DNA from: Chionoecetes opilio
Taxonomy: Eukaryota; Arthropoda; Malacostraca; Decapoda; Majidae
Assembly (NCBI GenBank): GCA_016584305.1
Contig: JACEEZ010026245.1
Coordinates: forward strand, 255,394-319,393
Reading direction: 5' to 3'
DNA length: 64,000 nucleotides
Shown piece by piece: positions 54,745 through 64,000 of this stretch. The translations under genes were made by a program, and so were the position numbers. The notes under the pieces were generated by a model. It saw only the letters and a program-made list of their open reading frames with translations. It was not told the origin of the DNA and ran no database searches. Within the stretch, counting starts at the first letter, position 1. Each line of letters starts with the position of its first letter.

Positions 54745-55532
54745 TTTAGATAAGGCTTGGTGGTGTGTGTGACCAGGCCAGTGTAGGGAGACCGATGAGC
54801 CTTCTGTGTATGTATTGAAGTGCCTTTGTGCATGCAGTGACGTGGCAGTGTCTTGTTTGCTATCTATAGTCTTTCCAATGTATCAAGTCACTATAGTCGC
54901 TTTAATTTCTACCCATTACCATTATAATTATATATACATACATTCCTACGCTCCCCCTAGGGTGAGCGAACAATTCCTCCCTCACAAGGAAAGGGGGGGG
55001 GGGGGAACAGACAAAACTACCACGCTAATAATTGAAAGGGTGGTTGGTGGATAATTTCTACAAGTGACTTGATAATATGAAAAGACTATTGGACAGTGTT
55101 GCTCGCTGGTTACCATTGCCATTCATTGTGTGGCGGGAAGTCTGCCTCAAAATGTCTTGCCAACCCACACTGTGAATGCCAACTCTGATTTCAACAAGTA
55201 ATTGATTGCCAAGTGGGAATAATGGCTCTGGTGTGTGCACTGTATTGTATCTGAGCTGCTGTCACTCCAAGGACAGGCCCAGTCGCCCCTCTGTCTGTCT
55301 TGCCATTGCTGTCTAAAATCCTGCTTTTCAGACAGTATGGGAAAATAAGACAGTTTCTGAGTAGCATCATGTCATAGAGCATCACGCAGCCATGATTGTG
55401 TAGCCTCCGGGTGTCCTGTGTGACGGGACGCCGGCCGGGCTGAAGAGGAACCTCCAGTTATTCAAGATATTACTAGAGATAAGATAGGACCCTACAAGGC
55501 ACTGATGCAGTGCCTCTCTGCCCGTGTGTTGA
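54745..55532. other. Probable 3' UTR or downstream DNA of the F-box gene
   Basis: No gene is recognised. A G-run lies at 54988-55003. CACACTGTGAATGCCAACTC at 55167 also occurs at 44310, so part is dispersed repeat. Confidence 0.3.
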
Positions 55533-55660
55533 TGGGGTGTGATGGACATGGGGTCTGCAGTGCCCATGTCAGGGGTGTGATGGACATGGGTGTCTGCAGT
55601 GCCCATGTCAGGGGTGTGATGGACATGGGTGTCTGCAGTGCCCATGTCAGGGGTGCTGGC
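55533..55660. repeat. 39-bp tandem repeat, three copies
   Basis: Unit GATGGACATGGGTGTCTGCA, then GTGCCCATGTCAGGGGTGT. Confidence 0.9.
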
Positions 55661-56078
55661 AAGGCTTCCATCGCTGCTGCCACACGCTCACAGGGTGGAC
55701 AGCAAGCCAGGGATTCTTTTCTTCAGTACTTTACGTTGCTAGAATTTATTGTGAACATTTTATTTGTCTTGTTTAATTTACAATGTTTTGTTCATTGATT
55801 TTGAACATTCCTCCACCATTGTTTTCATGTTTGTAGTGGAAGTGAGAGTTTGATGCCCTGACAGCCTCCAGCCCAGGAGCTGTCAAGGCAGGCTGTGGCG
55901 GCAGCTGTCGTGAGGCTCAGCTGCCGCCATGGCTGGTCACTTCCATCACAGCAAGACGCATCCTGCCACAGTGTTGTATTCCTCACGTGTCATGAATACT
56001 TGTACTTATGTACTACACTGCAGCAACTTCAGGTGATGTGTGTATCATGTACTAGTTAAGGCGGAAGATGAAGTGATA

Positions 56079-56084
56079 AATAAA
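56079..56084 (+). terminator. Candidate poly(A) signal of the F-box gene
   Basis: AATAAA in largely unique sequence about 2 kb after the stop, followed by a T/C-rich stretch. Another AATAAA sits in the right arm of the foldback MITE near 54730. Which one is used is unknown. Confidence 0.35.
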
Positions 56085-56204
56085 CTGCTTCTCTGGCAGC
56101 GTCTGTCATCGTCACATTAGCATCCAATACTTCCCTGTAGTGTGTGTGGTTGTCTGCCTCTCACTGAGGACAAGGGCACAACAATGACGGGGGTCACAGA
56201 AGAA

Positions 56205-56545
56205 TGTATCCATACATTTGGTATGCCTTGGAAGGGCGAGGGAGTGAAGTGTGGAGTGGAAGGGAGGGAGTGAAGTGTGGAGTGGAAGGGAGAGGGAGGG
56301 AAGTGTGGAGTGGAAGGGAGAGGGAGTGAAGTGTGGAGTGGAAGGGAGAGGGAGGGAAGTGTGGAGTGGAAGGGAGGGGGAGTGAAGTGTGGAGTGGAAG
56401 GGAGAGGGAGTGAAGTGTGGAGTGGAAGGGAGAGGGAGGGAAGTGTGGAGTGGAAGGGAGAGGGAGGGAAGTGTGGAGTGGAAGGGCGAGGGAGTGAAGT
56501 GTGGAGTGGAAGGGAGAGGGAGTTTAGTGTGGAGTGGAGGAGATG
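56205..56545. repeat. 28-bp GA-rich minisatellite
   Basis: About eleven copies of AGTGGAAGGGAGAGGGAGTG plus AAGTGTGG, with GTG/GGG variants. Confidence 0.93.
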
Positions 56546-56726
56546 AAACATAACACTCTTCGATGGTTTGGTGTCTGGCAAGGGCGAGACAGTTGACAAG
56601 GCGGCTGTGAACAAAGTGAAATAGATGCCTGGTCAAGAAGAGGCTAGTGCTGGAGTGGGAGGGAGAGGGAGAGGGAGGCAGGAGTGAGAGCATTGCCAAC
56701 CCCTTGAGCGACACTATAATCTATTT

Positions 56727-56900
56727 TTTTTACTGAGGCAAAAATTCCATTCTGTCATAAGGTCTCCTGCTTAAAACTATGCCTATGTTTACCTGATACT
56801 ATGGTTAACTAAGATAAAATACAACTGAAATTTAGAAGAAGCATAGTATTCCCTTCTCCTGGCCTCAAATATCAGTCAGTAAGCAGCAAGGGGTCAGCTT
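56727..56900 (+). mobile_element. MITE with GAGGCAAAAATTCC end
   Basis: Shares TGATACTATGGTTAACTAAG and AATTTAGAAGAAGCATAGTA with minus-strand copies at 59643-59785 and 61264-61468. The last copy shows inverted ends (GAGGTGAAAAATCC / GGAATTTTCGCC). Confidence 0.65.
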
Positions 56901-56961
56901 ACTATGGAGTATAAGCTTTGTGTGATCAATAAGAGCTTAATAATGTTGAGAATATATACAT

Positions 56962-56967
56962 TTTATT
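56962..56967 (-). terminator. Poly(A) signal of UTP23
   Basis: On the minus strand AATAAA begins 3 nt after the UTP23 stop codon, implying a very short 3' UTR. Confidence 0.7.
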
Positions 56968-56970
56968 CAG

Positions 56971-59900
56971 TTATTGACTACCAGACTCGACACTTTTGGC
57001 AGTGGCGGGTTTCCTCTTGTGTCGCTTGCGTTTTCTTTTCCCGTCTTCCGTGTTTGGCTGTTGGGCTGGCTTCTCTTTTTTACTCTTTTTAATGGACAAT
57101 GGGTGAGGGTTGCCTAGCTTCTTTTTCTTCCTTGGAGGTTCCGGCGTGGGCTCTCCGAGGTGCTTGCGTTTCAGTGCCTTCAAGGTGGTTGCCTCGTGCA
57201 TTGACAGGCCGCTGGGCAGGACAGAGGCACAGTGTGAGACTCGTTGGGTTAGAAATTTAAGTTTGGGTTAGTAAGAACATAAGAAAATGGCAGGGAATGA
57301 GACCACCTCGCAACTCTCGTCTTTGTAACTGTCAGAAAATGATCGTAATGATAATGATAATAGCAACAGTAATAAGTCAGATTTGTAATTTATGTAAGTT
57401 CCTTGATGGCCAAAATATAGGCCTACCGTAGATAACACTAAAGTCGCCAGTCACTCGCCACTGCACTAATATCACCAGGCACAATATATTACGAATTTTA
57501 GCCTCACTACAGACTTTTATGTGCCACTGAAGATGATGCACAGTAGTTTATATTATGTACATCACACTACATGTCTTCAGTGGCACATAAAAGTCTGTAA
57601 TGATGCTAAAATTTGTAATGTATTGTGCCTGGCGACATTAGTGCAGTGGCGAGTGACTGGCGACTATAGTGTTATCTACGGTAGGGTGACAGACGAGTGT
57701 TGGAAGCCGCTTCACAGTGGACCAGGTTCTTTTAGTTCCCAGTAACAGTGTGATAGGATACACAGTGACTAGTATTATGACCATGCCTTATCTTTATCAA
57801 TCCTTATCTTACTCTATTCTGTTTGGCAAGGACACTCCCGACAGCTCAGTCTCGGCCACTCCACTTGAGACCCAGAACGTAATTTCCTTTGTAATTTGGG
57901 TACCATTACACAATTTTTAGTGAATATAAGCAATATTTTATAGCTATGACCTGTTTAGTATCCTTGTCCACTAACTAATTTGGTATATTAAGTTAGTTTT
58001 CGTAATTTTATGGCTCACAACAGACTAATTTTTTATAGCCAAGGAAAGATCTGGGCGTGAAGGGGTTAAGCAAGGGGTAATACAACACTACAATAGCTTC
58101 ACTCTTTCATTGGTAAACTCTGGAACTCTATTTGATTTATTTTTTCCATCTTCCTACAAAGATTTTTTTTTAACAGAGGAGTATCATGACCCTGCCACAC
58201 CACCCTTACTCCTGTACCAATGCCACGCCACCTTTACTCCTGTACCAATGCCACGCCACCTTTACTCCTGTACCAATGCCACGCTGCACTCCTGTACCCA
58301 CTCAGATCTTACACACAAAGATGTCTCCTGATTTCTTGCTATAAGCCTCACGTTATCTGCCTCACAGAAACTTTCCTTGCTCACCCCCCTGTCCCAATTT
58401 ATGATCTCCTTCCCCCAACAAATACACAACCTTCCTCTGATCTAACCATCCTGCTGTAACAATCCATTCCTTTCCCCTTCCCTCACCGTTTCACTCTTTC
58501 TCTCTAACCCTGACCCTTGTTATGCTTTGCCATGGTGCCATATGACCTCTGATGGCTGGCACATTTCCCCTTTTTAGCATTAATTCAATTCAATTCAATG
58601 ACACAAAGAGTCAAAAGAAAAAACAATTGTAAACTTTCAAAGTGTGCTGCTCGGTCTTACATACCAGAATGCATACCGACAGGATTCTTGGTTTCAACGG
58701 GAAATTGAGAAAAACTTCATTATTTCACTTTGATGGAGGCCCGTGACTATACCTGCTGTAACCACCCTGCTGTAACATCCCGTCCCGTCCCCTTCCCTCT
58801 CTCTCTAACACCTCCCTTTTTTATGCTTTGCCACAGTGCCATATGACCTCTGATGGCTGGCACAATTCCCTCTTTTTGGCACTACAATCAATCATTCTGT
58901 GTACCCGAGAAGCAAAGAACAGCGAGTGTGTGAAATACATGAAGAGCTTGAGACATAATGACCCGCATGAATAGCAAGCAGTTATTAGATGCAGTAAGAG
59001 CTGATACACCTTGCCACCTAAACCTTTATTCCTATACCAAGGACAAGAACATAAGGAAGCTACAAGAGGCTGGGAGACCTACACGTGGTAGTTCCTGTTA
59101 CTTAACACTACTTGCATCCACCTTTCATCCCCATCCATGAAAATATCCAGCCTCCTTTTAAAACTCCCTGTTGACTCTGCACTAACTACCTGACGACTGA
59201 GTCCATTCCAATCATTTACCACCCTATTTGTGAACCAGTTTCTCCCTATTTCCTTTTTGAATCTACACTTTTCCAGCTTGAATCCGTTACTTCTTGAACT
59301 TTTCCTACATCGCCTTTATTGTATCCCTTTATCCAGGCTCCTTTTAAAGCTCCCCATTGACAAGCTGCACTCATGACCCTACTGAGGTCTTACACAAAGG
59401 GTCAAAGTGGCAGACCCTTGCTCCCTCACCTGGCGGAGGCTTGGGCCGCTGCCTGGCACTTCTCCGTGGGCCGCTCCAGCGTGGGGGCACTCTGGCGCAG
59501 GTACAGGATGGGCGCACCTGTCACTCGCCGGTGCACGTGGGCCCGCAGCTCAGGATCCTGGCTGGCCATGATGTACCTGGGGCATGGCATGGACACCTCG
59601 TGAGACAACACTAAGGGAATATTGTCTGTACCTATACTCGGTTTCTTTTAACGAGGCAAAAATTCCTGCCCCTTGCTGCTTACTGACAGATATTTGATGC
59701 CAGGAGAAGGGAATACTATGCTGCTTCTAAATTTCAGCTGTATTTTATCAGTTAACCATAGTATCAGGTAAACATAGGCTTATCGGGTAAACGCCTCTGC
59801 CAAACCAAGCCTTGTACGACTTACTTTCCCGGATTGTTGTTGTTGAGGAGGGACTTGGCGCAGGCTGAGGCGGGCACGGGCGCCCCCTCGTGGCCACACC

Positions 59901-62900
59901 TGTGCACCGGGAACTGCTTCACCACCATCCACACCCCGTACAGCTTGGCGCCTGCGGAGGGAGGGACAATTGAGACGGGACCCCACGAGAGTAACTTATT
60001 TCCCGTACATCACAACTAGGTAAATACTCGGAAAAATGAAGAGAAAAAGGACTTACACACGTACACTATTTATAGAAAAAGACGTATAAGTGATATAAAA
60101 AGATCTATTAAGAGGAGAAAAAGAGGCTAGATATTTAAGAACCTAAGGAAGCTACAAGAGGCTGCGAGACCTACACGTGGTAGTTCCTGTTCTTGCCTTA
60201 CCTTTCGAGGCTCTTCCCTTCAACAAGCATCACTAATACAAAACAAACCAGTCGCCTGTTCTACATAGCATTGATTTCCTACAGTCAATCGGATAATCTT
60301 CTGCTAGCGTCTGACCCCCTTCTCACCGTTGTATGATGCAGAACATAAAAAACAATACGTATATAATAATGTATCTGATATGGAATGGTTGCAAGAGAGA
60401 GAGAGGAGAGGAGAGAGACAAACACAGAGAGAGACAGAGAGGGAGGAAGAGAGAGACAGATAGACAGAGAGGGAGGAAGAGAGACAGAGACAGAGGGAGG
60501 AAGAGAGACAGAGGGAGGAAGAGAGACAAAGACAGAGGGAGGAAGAGAGACAAAGAGACAGAGGGAGGAAGAGAGACAGAGAGGGAGGAAGAGAGACAGA
60601 GACAGAGGGAGGAAGAGAGACAAAGAGACAGAGGGAGGAAGAGAGACAGAGAGGGAGGAAGAGAGACAGAGACAGAGGGAGGAAGAGAGACAAAGAGACA
60701 GAGAGAGAGACATAGATAGACAGAGAGGGAGGAAGAGAGACAGATAGACAGAGGGAGGAAGAGAGACAGAGAGAGACACATAGATAGACAGAGGGAGGAA
60801 GAGAGACAGAGACAGAGACAAACAGAGACATAGACAGACAGAGGGAGGAAGAGAGACAAAGAGACAGAGAGAGAGACAGATAGACAGAGAGGGAGGAAGA
60901 GAGACAAAGAGACAGAGAGAGACAGATAGACAGAGGGAGGAAGAGAGACAAAGAGACAGAGAGAGAGACATAGATAGACAGAGAGGGAGGGAGGAAGAGA
61001 GAGAGAGAGAGAGAGAGTAAGAGAGACAAACAGAGAGAGAGAGAGAGGAGCCTTACTGATCTTGCTGAGTTTCTCCACCTCCAGAATGATGCACTGCGTG
61101 GTGACAATCTTGGTCTGGCCGCCCAGGTATTTCGGCACCTGCTCCTTGATCAGTACTTTGCCCTGTGGGAGGAGACGGTAAAGACATACAAGCACACATC
61201 CTCAAACACAAAGCATAACCACCCTAACAACCCCTTCGGCTCGGCACAAACCATAACGAAACAGTTTTTTTTTAAAGAGGTGAAAAATCCTGACACTTTG
61301 CTGCTTACTGACTGATATTTGATGCCGGGAGAAGGGAATACTATGCTTCTTCTAAATTTCAGTTGTATTTTATCATAGTTAACCATATTATCAGGTAAAC
61401 ATAGGCATCCTTTTAAGCATGTGACCTTAAGATAGAATGGAATTTTCGCCTTGTTAAAAAACAACTATAATTTGGTATATTAAGCTACTGTTTGTAATTT
61501 TATGGCTAACAACAGACTATCTTTTATAGCCAAGGAAAGCTCTGGGCGTGAAGGGGTAAGCATCACCTTTATCTTAAGCCTCAGAGCCCACAGTGTGTTT
61601 GTTGTAGCTAACTGTTGCCTTTCTTCCCACAGCCTTGGTTAAGAAGACAGTCAATAGAGAGAATATAATAGCCGTGTTATGTATGCTAGGAACTATTAAT
61701 TTACTATATACCTTAACCCCTTCACGCCCAGATCTTTCCTTTGCTATAGAAAATTGTATCTTGTCGAGCCATAAAATTACGAAAAGTAACTTAATATACC
61801 AAATTAGTTAGTGGTCAACGATACTAAACAGGTCATAGCTATAAAATTTTGCTTATAGTCACTAAAAATCGTCTAATGGTACCCAAACTACAATGGAAAT
61901 TACGTTCTGGGTCTCAAGGGGTTAAATGTTACTTTTATTCTAACAGCTTTGATTGAGAAGACAGTCAATCTAGAGAATATAATAGCTATGCGTTATGTAT
62001 GCTAGGAACTATTAATTTACTAGATATCTTAATTGTTACAGTAAAAGCCTTATAACTCGGCACTGTATAACTCGGAATTTGATATCACTCGGCATGGCAG
62101 ACTTTTTATTTTTTATTTTTTTATTTTTTTTTATAACCCATATTAAAGGAGGACATTGCAAAACTCGGCACATTGAATAACTCGGCAAGGACCAGAGCCC
62201 CTAGCGTGCCGAGTTATAAGGCTTTTACTGTACTTTTATTCTTACAGCCTTGGTTGAGAAGACAGTCCATATCATCATCATTCTGTTTAAAGTCAGATTT
62301 TTCCGTAATGTCTTATGAGGTTAGACGGTCGATGATACGCTTCTAGTTCTATTGTCGGCGTTCATCATTTAAATTTGCGTCATAAGAGAAGACAGTCAAT
62401 ACAGAGAATAATGATAATACAGGTTGAAGTTCCCAAACTCGGCATCCCAAGACTCGGCAACATCCAAAACTCGGCTATGGTTCCGGATTTTCCAAAACAC
62501 GGCAGAACACCCACAACCCGGCGCGTAGTTGCCGGGTCGGCCGCTGGGTGCCACCACACTAGGCCGCTTGGTTTCTCCCGCCGATTTGTTTGTTGTTATT
62601 GTTCAGTGTTGTTGTGACTGTAGAGTTGTGTACACTGTTATTTTGTGTACTTTTACTTTTTCATGTGATTTTCATGCTTTTTTTCCCCTTAATATATCTA
62701 CGTTCTAGAAGTCGGAAAATTCCATTACTCGGCTCGGCGCTGGTCCCGAGGTTGCCGAGTTTGGGAACTTCAACCTGTAATGATAATAATGATAATAATG
62801 ATAATAATAGGGTACCTCTAGGGCGGCGTGGCAGAAGGTGGCGTCCAGGAGCACCGTGTAGGGCGGCCGCACGGCAAAGTTAGTCTGGAAGAAGGCCAGG

Positions 62901-62935
62901 ATTTTCTGTGCCTTCTTGTGGCGTTTGATCTTCAT
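56971..62935 (-). CDS. UTP23: UTP23, small-subunit processome factor, complete, five exons, 246 aa
   Basis: Nucleolar protein of the PIN-domain family needed for early 18S rRNA processing and snR30/U17 snoRNA release. Coding exons in reading order (minus strand): 62935-62816, 61162-61057, 59951-59825, 59576-59430, 57211-56971; phases agree (741 nt). Exon 1 gives MKIKRHKKAQKILAFFQTNF, close to the family start, then PPYTVLLDATFCHAAL. Exon 2 gives REQLPRYL-like KEQVPKYLGG and TTQCIILEVEKL. Exons 3-4 cover the zinc-binding segment and YIMASQDPELR, matching YFVATQDQNL of human UTP23. The C-terminal 70 residues are Lys/Arg-rich (KRKHLGEPTPEPPRKKKKLG), a nucleolar-type tail. Length is near the human 249. 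Where human has a CCHC finger, the first Cys is Phe89 here; Cys94, His96 and Cys106 remain. Arrays and MITEs fill introns 1 and 2. A CCCACAG acceptor just before the start codon suggests a 5' UTR intron. Confidence 0.93.
57422..57685. mobile_element. PAL1 palindromic MITE, 264 bp, best-preserved copy
   Basis: CCTACCGTAGATAACACTAA and TATAGTGTTATCTACGGTAG pair as inverted ends, and the match continues to the centre near 57540. It lies in UTP23 intron 4. Confidence 0.88.
57857..58069 (+). mobile_element. piggyBac-like MITE with decayed left end
   Basis: CTTGAGACCCAGAACGTAAT at the left, CTGGGCGTGAAGGGGTTAA at the right. The left TTAA is lost. Confidence 0.75.
58190..58285. repeat. 28-bp tandem repeat
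   Basis: Three to four copies of CCTTTACTCCTGTACCAATG plus CCACGCCA. Confidence 0.88.
58480..58880. repeat. Two copies of a dispersed block
   Basis: GTGCCATATGACCTCTGATG with GCTGGCACA occurs at 58530-58565 and 58828-58865, each preceded by TTTCTCTCTAAC-like sequence. It is probably a retroelement 3' UTR; class unknown. Confidence 0.5.
59046..59335 (-). mobile_element. LINE-A 3' end, minus strand, longest coding remnant
   Basis: The minus frame reads RSNGFKLEKCRFKKEIGRNW, then [20 protein letters not shown] and on to DGDERWM. It shows most clearly that this repeat is an RT C-terminus. Confidence 0.8.
59643..59785 (-). mobile_element. MITE copy (GAGGCAAAAATTCC family)
   Basis: GAGGCAAAAATTCCTGCCCC to GTAAACATAGGC; relative of 56727-56900. 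Confidence 0.65.
60138..60198 (-). mobile_element. LINE-A tail fragment, minus strand
   Basis: GAAGCTACAAGAGGCTGCGA and ACACGTGGTAGTTCCTG. Confidence 0.65.
60398..61050. repeat. GA-rich array at the start of UTP23 intron 2
   Basis: About 650 bp of GAGGGAGGAAGAGAGACAGA units with ACAAAGAGACAGAG variants. In UTP23 sense it starts within 10 bp of the exon 2 donor. Ser/Leu-rich minus-strand frames through it are artefacts. Confidence 0.95.
61264..61468 (-). mobile_element. MITE copy with both inverted ends
   Basis: Left TTTTTTAAAGAGGTGAAAAA, right GGAATTTTCGCCTTGTTAAA; member of the 56727-56900 family in UTP23 intron 1. Confidence 0.7.
61467..61559 (+). mobile_element. Truncated piggyBac-like MITE (right half)
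   Basis: Begins ACTATAATTTGGTATATTAA and ends GGGCGTGAAGGGGTAA. Confidence 0.7.
61713..61925 (-). mobile_element. piggyBac-like MITE, 213 bp, intact ends
   Basis: TTAACCCCTTCACGCCCAGA to CTCAAGGGGTTAA. Flanking sequence (AGTCAATAGAGAGAATATAA and GCTAGGAACTATTAATTTAC) is itself repeated on both sides (61645-61708 and 61960-62030), so the site lies in a local duplication. Confidence 0.82.
62037..62232. mobile_element. pogo-like MITE with TACAGTAAAAGCC ends, 196 bp
   Basis: Same ends as 44401-45047 with a short interior; TA on both sides. Confidence 0.85.
62285..62350 (-). repeat. Retroelement ORF-end fragment
   Basis: The minus strand carries AGAAGCGTATCATCGACCGT followed by CTAACCTCATAAGACATTAC, matching the end of the 51-bp array at 36114-36150. 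Confidence 0.5.
62418..62779. mobile_element. pogo/Tigger-like MITE, 362 bp
   Basis: Same ends as 13863-14216. It lies about 35 bp inside the donor of UTP23 exon 1 (minus sense). Confidence 0.8.
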
Positions 62936-62992
62936 GGTGTGGCGAAGGACTGGCCGGCTGCTCTGTGGGCGACGAGGGAGGATGTGACCATG

Positions 62993-63240
62993 TACAGTAA
63001 AACCTCTCATATTCGGACCCTCATTATTCGGACTTTGACTTTATTCGGACCTCCTCTTTCGAAATTTCCCAGCTATATATTCACCTAGATTTTTTTTTTT
63101 TTTTTTTTGGATTTTTTTTGGATTTTTTTTGGATTTTTTTTACATATTCCCCCATATATAATCCCCCCATTATTCGGATCCTTGCATTACTCGGACCACC
63201 CCTTGGCCCAATTAGTCCGAATATGAGAGGGTTTACTGTA
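62993..63240. mobile_element. TA-flanked MITE with TACAGTAAAACCTCTC ends, 248 bp
   Basis: TACAGTAAAACCTCTCATAT and ATATGAGAGGGTTTACTGTA are inverted ends; ATTCGGAC motifs recur in both arms. It stands 58 bp upstream of the UTP23 start codon, in the 5' UTR intron or promoter. Confidence 0.83.
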
Positions 63241-63302
63241 TTATGTATGCTAAGAACTATTTATATACTATGTACAAGAACTAATCCCTTCACAGAACCA
63301 GA

Positions 63303-63542
63303 ACATAAGAACATAAGGAAGCTACAAGAGGCTGTGAGACCTACACGTGGTAGTTCCTGTTACTTAACACTACCTACATCCACCTTTCATCCCCATCCAT
63401 GACACTGTCCAGCCTCCTTTTAAAGCTCCCTAATGACTCCGCACTAACTACCCCACGACTGAGTCCATTCCAATCATTTACCATCCTATTTGTGAACGTT
63501 TTTCCCTATTTCTTTTTTAAATCTACACTTTTCCAGATTTAA
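63303..63542 (-). mobile_element. LINE-A 3' end, minus strand
   Basis: Complete tail plus RT C-terminus in reverse complement (AAAGCTCCCTAATGACTCCG; CCATTCCAATCATTTACC). Confidence 0.78.
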
Positions 63543-63710
63543 ATGAAGCTTTTTTTATAAAGTGCAGGCAATGTGTAGGAGTGAACTTTAGCAAAAACAA
63601 AAGTAACCAAGAACACAAACAGCATGAACAACATTACTGGTGGGATTAGATCAGAGAAGACCTTGACCTTAGCTGACCTAGTACTTACTTACTTAATTCA
63701 CTACCCAATG

Positions 63711-63770
63711 TCACAGGGACTTGCCGCCGCCGCTGCCGCCTCTCTCCCCTGACTCCAGGCTGGGGTGTCC
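63711..63770 (-). CDS. Possible last coding exon of an upstream minus-strand gene
   Basis: On the minus strand TTTGCTTGCAG is followed by a 20-codon frame, GHPSLESGERGGSGGGKSL and TGA (phase 0 assumed). GC content rises sharply here against AT-rich surroundings, as at other exons in the window. It could also be UTP23 5' UTR. No family recognised. Confidence 0.25.
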   Translation of the reverse strand, partial: GHPSLESGERGGSGGGKSL

Positions 63771-63920
63771 CTGCAAGCAAACATTGGTGAAGCTGCAATA
63801 TGTTTTGTCTATCAAGGGAACATTTGTCTGCGATGTTAGTGCTGATCATTCAGACTCACGGAAGAATCAATTAAAATGTGAAGTATCAATTCACCATTAC
63901 CTTGACTCTGTAGCTTACTC

Positions 63921-64000
63921 CCTACTGTAGATAACACTTTGGTCGCCACCTGCACTAATGTCGCCAGGCGCCATATATTACGAATTATAGCATCACTACT
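63921..64000. mobile_element. PAL1 palindromic MITE, left end only
   Basis: CTACTGTAGATAACACTTTG and ACGAATTATAGCATCACTAC match the left arm of PAL1; the window ends inside it. Confidence 0.7.

Noticed and set aside
60285..61195. Ser/Leu/Pro-rich minus-strand frames up to 290 aa
   Set aside because: GA-array artefact; only the UTP23 exon 2 part (61057-61162) is coding.

Overview
The window looks like nuclear DNA of an arthropod, most likely a decapod crustacean. Genes are split by introns with GT/AG borders. The mitochondrial ribosomal proteins resemble insect orthologues. Telomere-like TTAGG motifs recur, a tRNA-derived SINE of the type I know from decapods is present, and non-coding DNA is saturated with microsatellites, minisatellites, foldback MITEs and truncated LINEs. 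The species assignment is inference; no ribosomal or mitochondrial marker is present.

Five protein genes can be reconstructed. From left to right: the last two coding exons of mitochondrial ribosomal protein L43 (+, 1171-1795); ABCE1, the ribosome-recycling ATPase, in one uninterrupted frame (+, 6228-8078); mitochondrial ribosomal protein L13, complete in five exons (-, 18890-10485, 178 aa); an unnamed RRM + F-box + leucine-rich-repeat protein, 14 coding exons over 30 kb (+, 23798-54107, 636 aa); and UTP23, a small-subunit processome factor, complete in five exons (-, 62935-56971, 246 aa). A possible last exon of a further minus-strand gene lies at 63711-63770. Four of the five genes serve ribosome structure, biogenesis or recycling. 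The RRM/F-box gene and UTP23 converge. All exon borders were set by hand from splice motifs, reading phase and protein similarity recalled from memory.

The rest is repeats. Tandem arrays fill most of the introns of the F-box gene, including a 6.9-kb array inside the intron that splits the F-box. Many arrays begin within about 75 bp of a 5' splice site. Two consist of the exon end plus its own splice donor: about 60 copies after F-box exon 10, and a shorter set after MRPL13 exon 3. Several other arrays are built from pieces of LINE open reading frames or LINE 3' tails. LINE tails also abut splice sites and supply the pyrimidine tract of three acceptors.

Mobile elements include two LINE families recognisable by the C-terminal end of reverse transcriptase (here LINE-A and LINE-B), one separate RT-domain fragment, TTAA-flanked piggyBac-like MITEs, TA-flanked pogo/Tigger-like MITEs (one keeping a transposase N-terminus), hAT-like MITEs, long palindromic elements, and foldback elements whose loop holds telomere-like repeat. 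The most notable items are the RRM/F-box/LRR architecture, the splice-donor arrays and the telomere-cored foldback elements.
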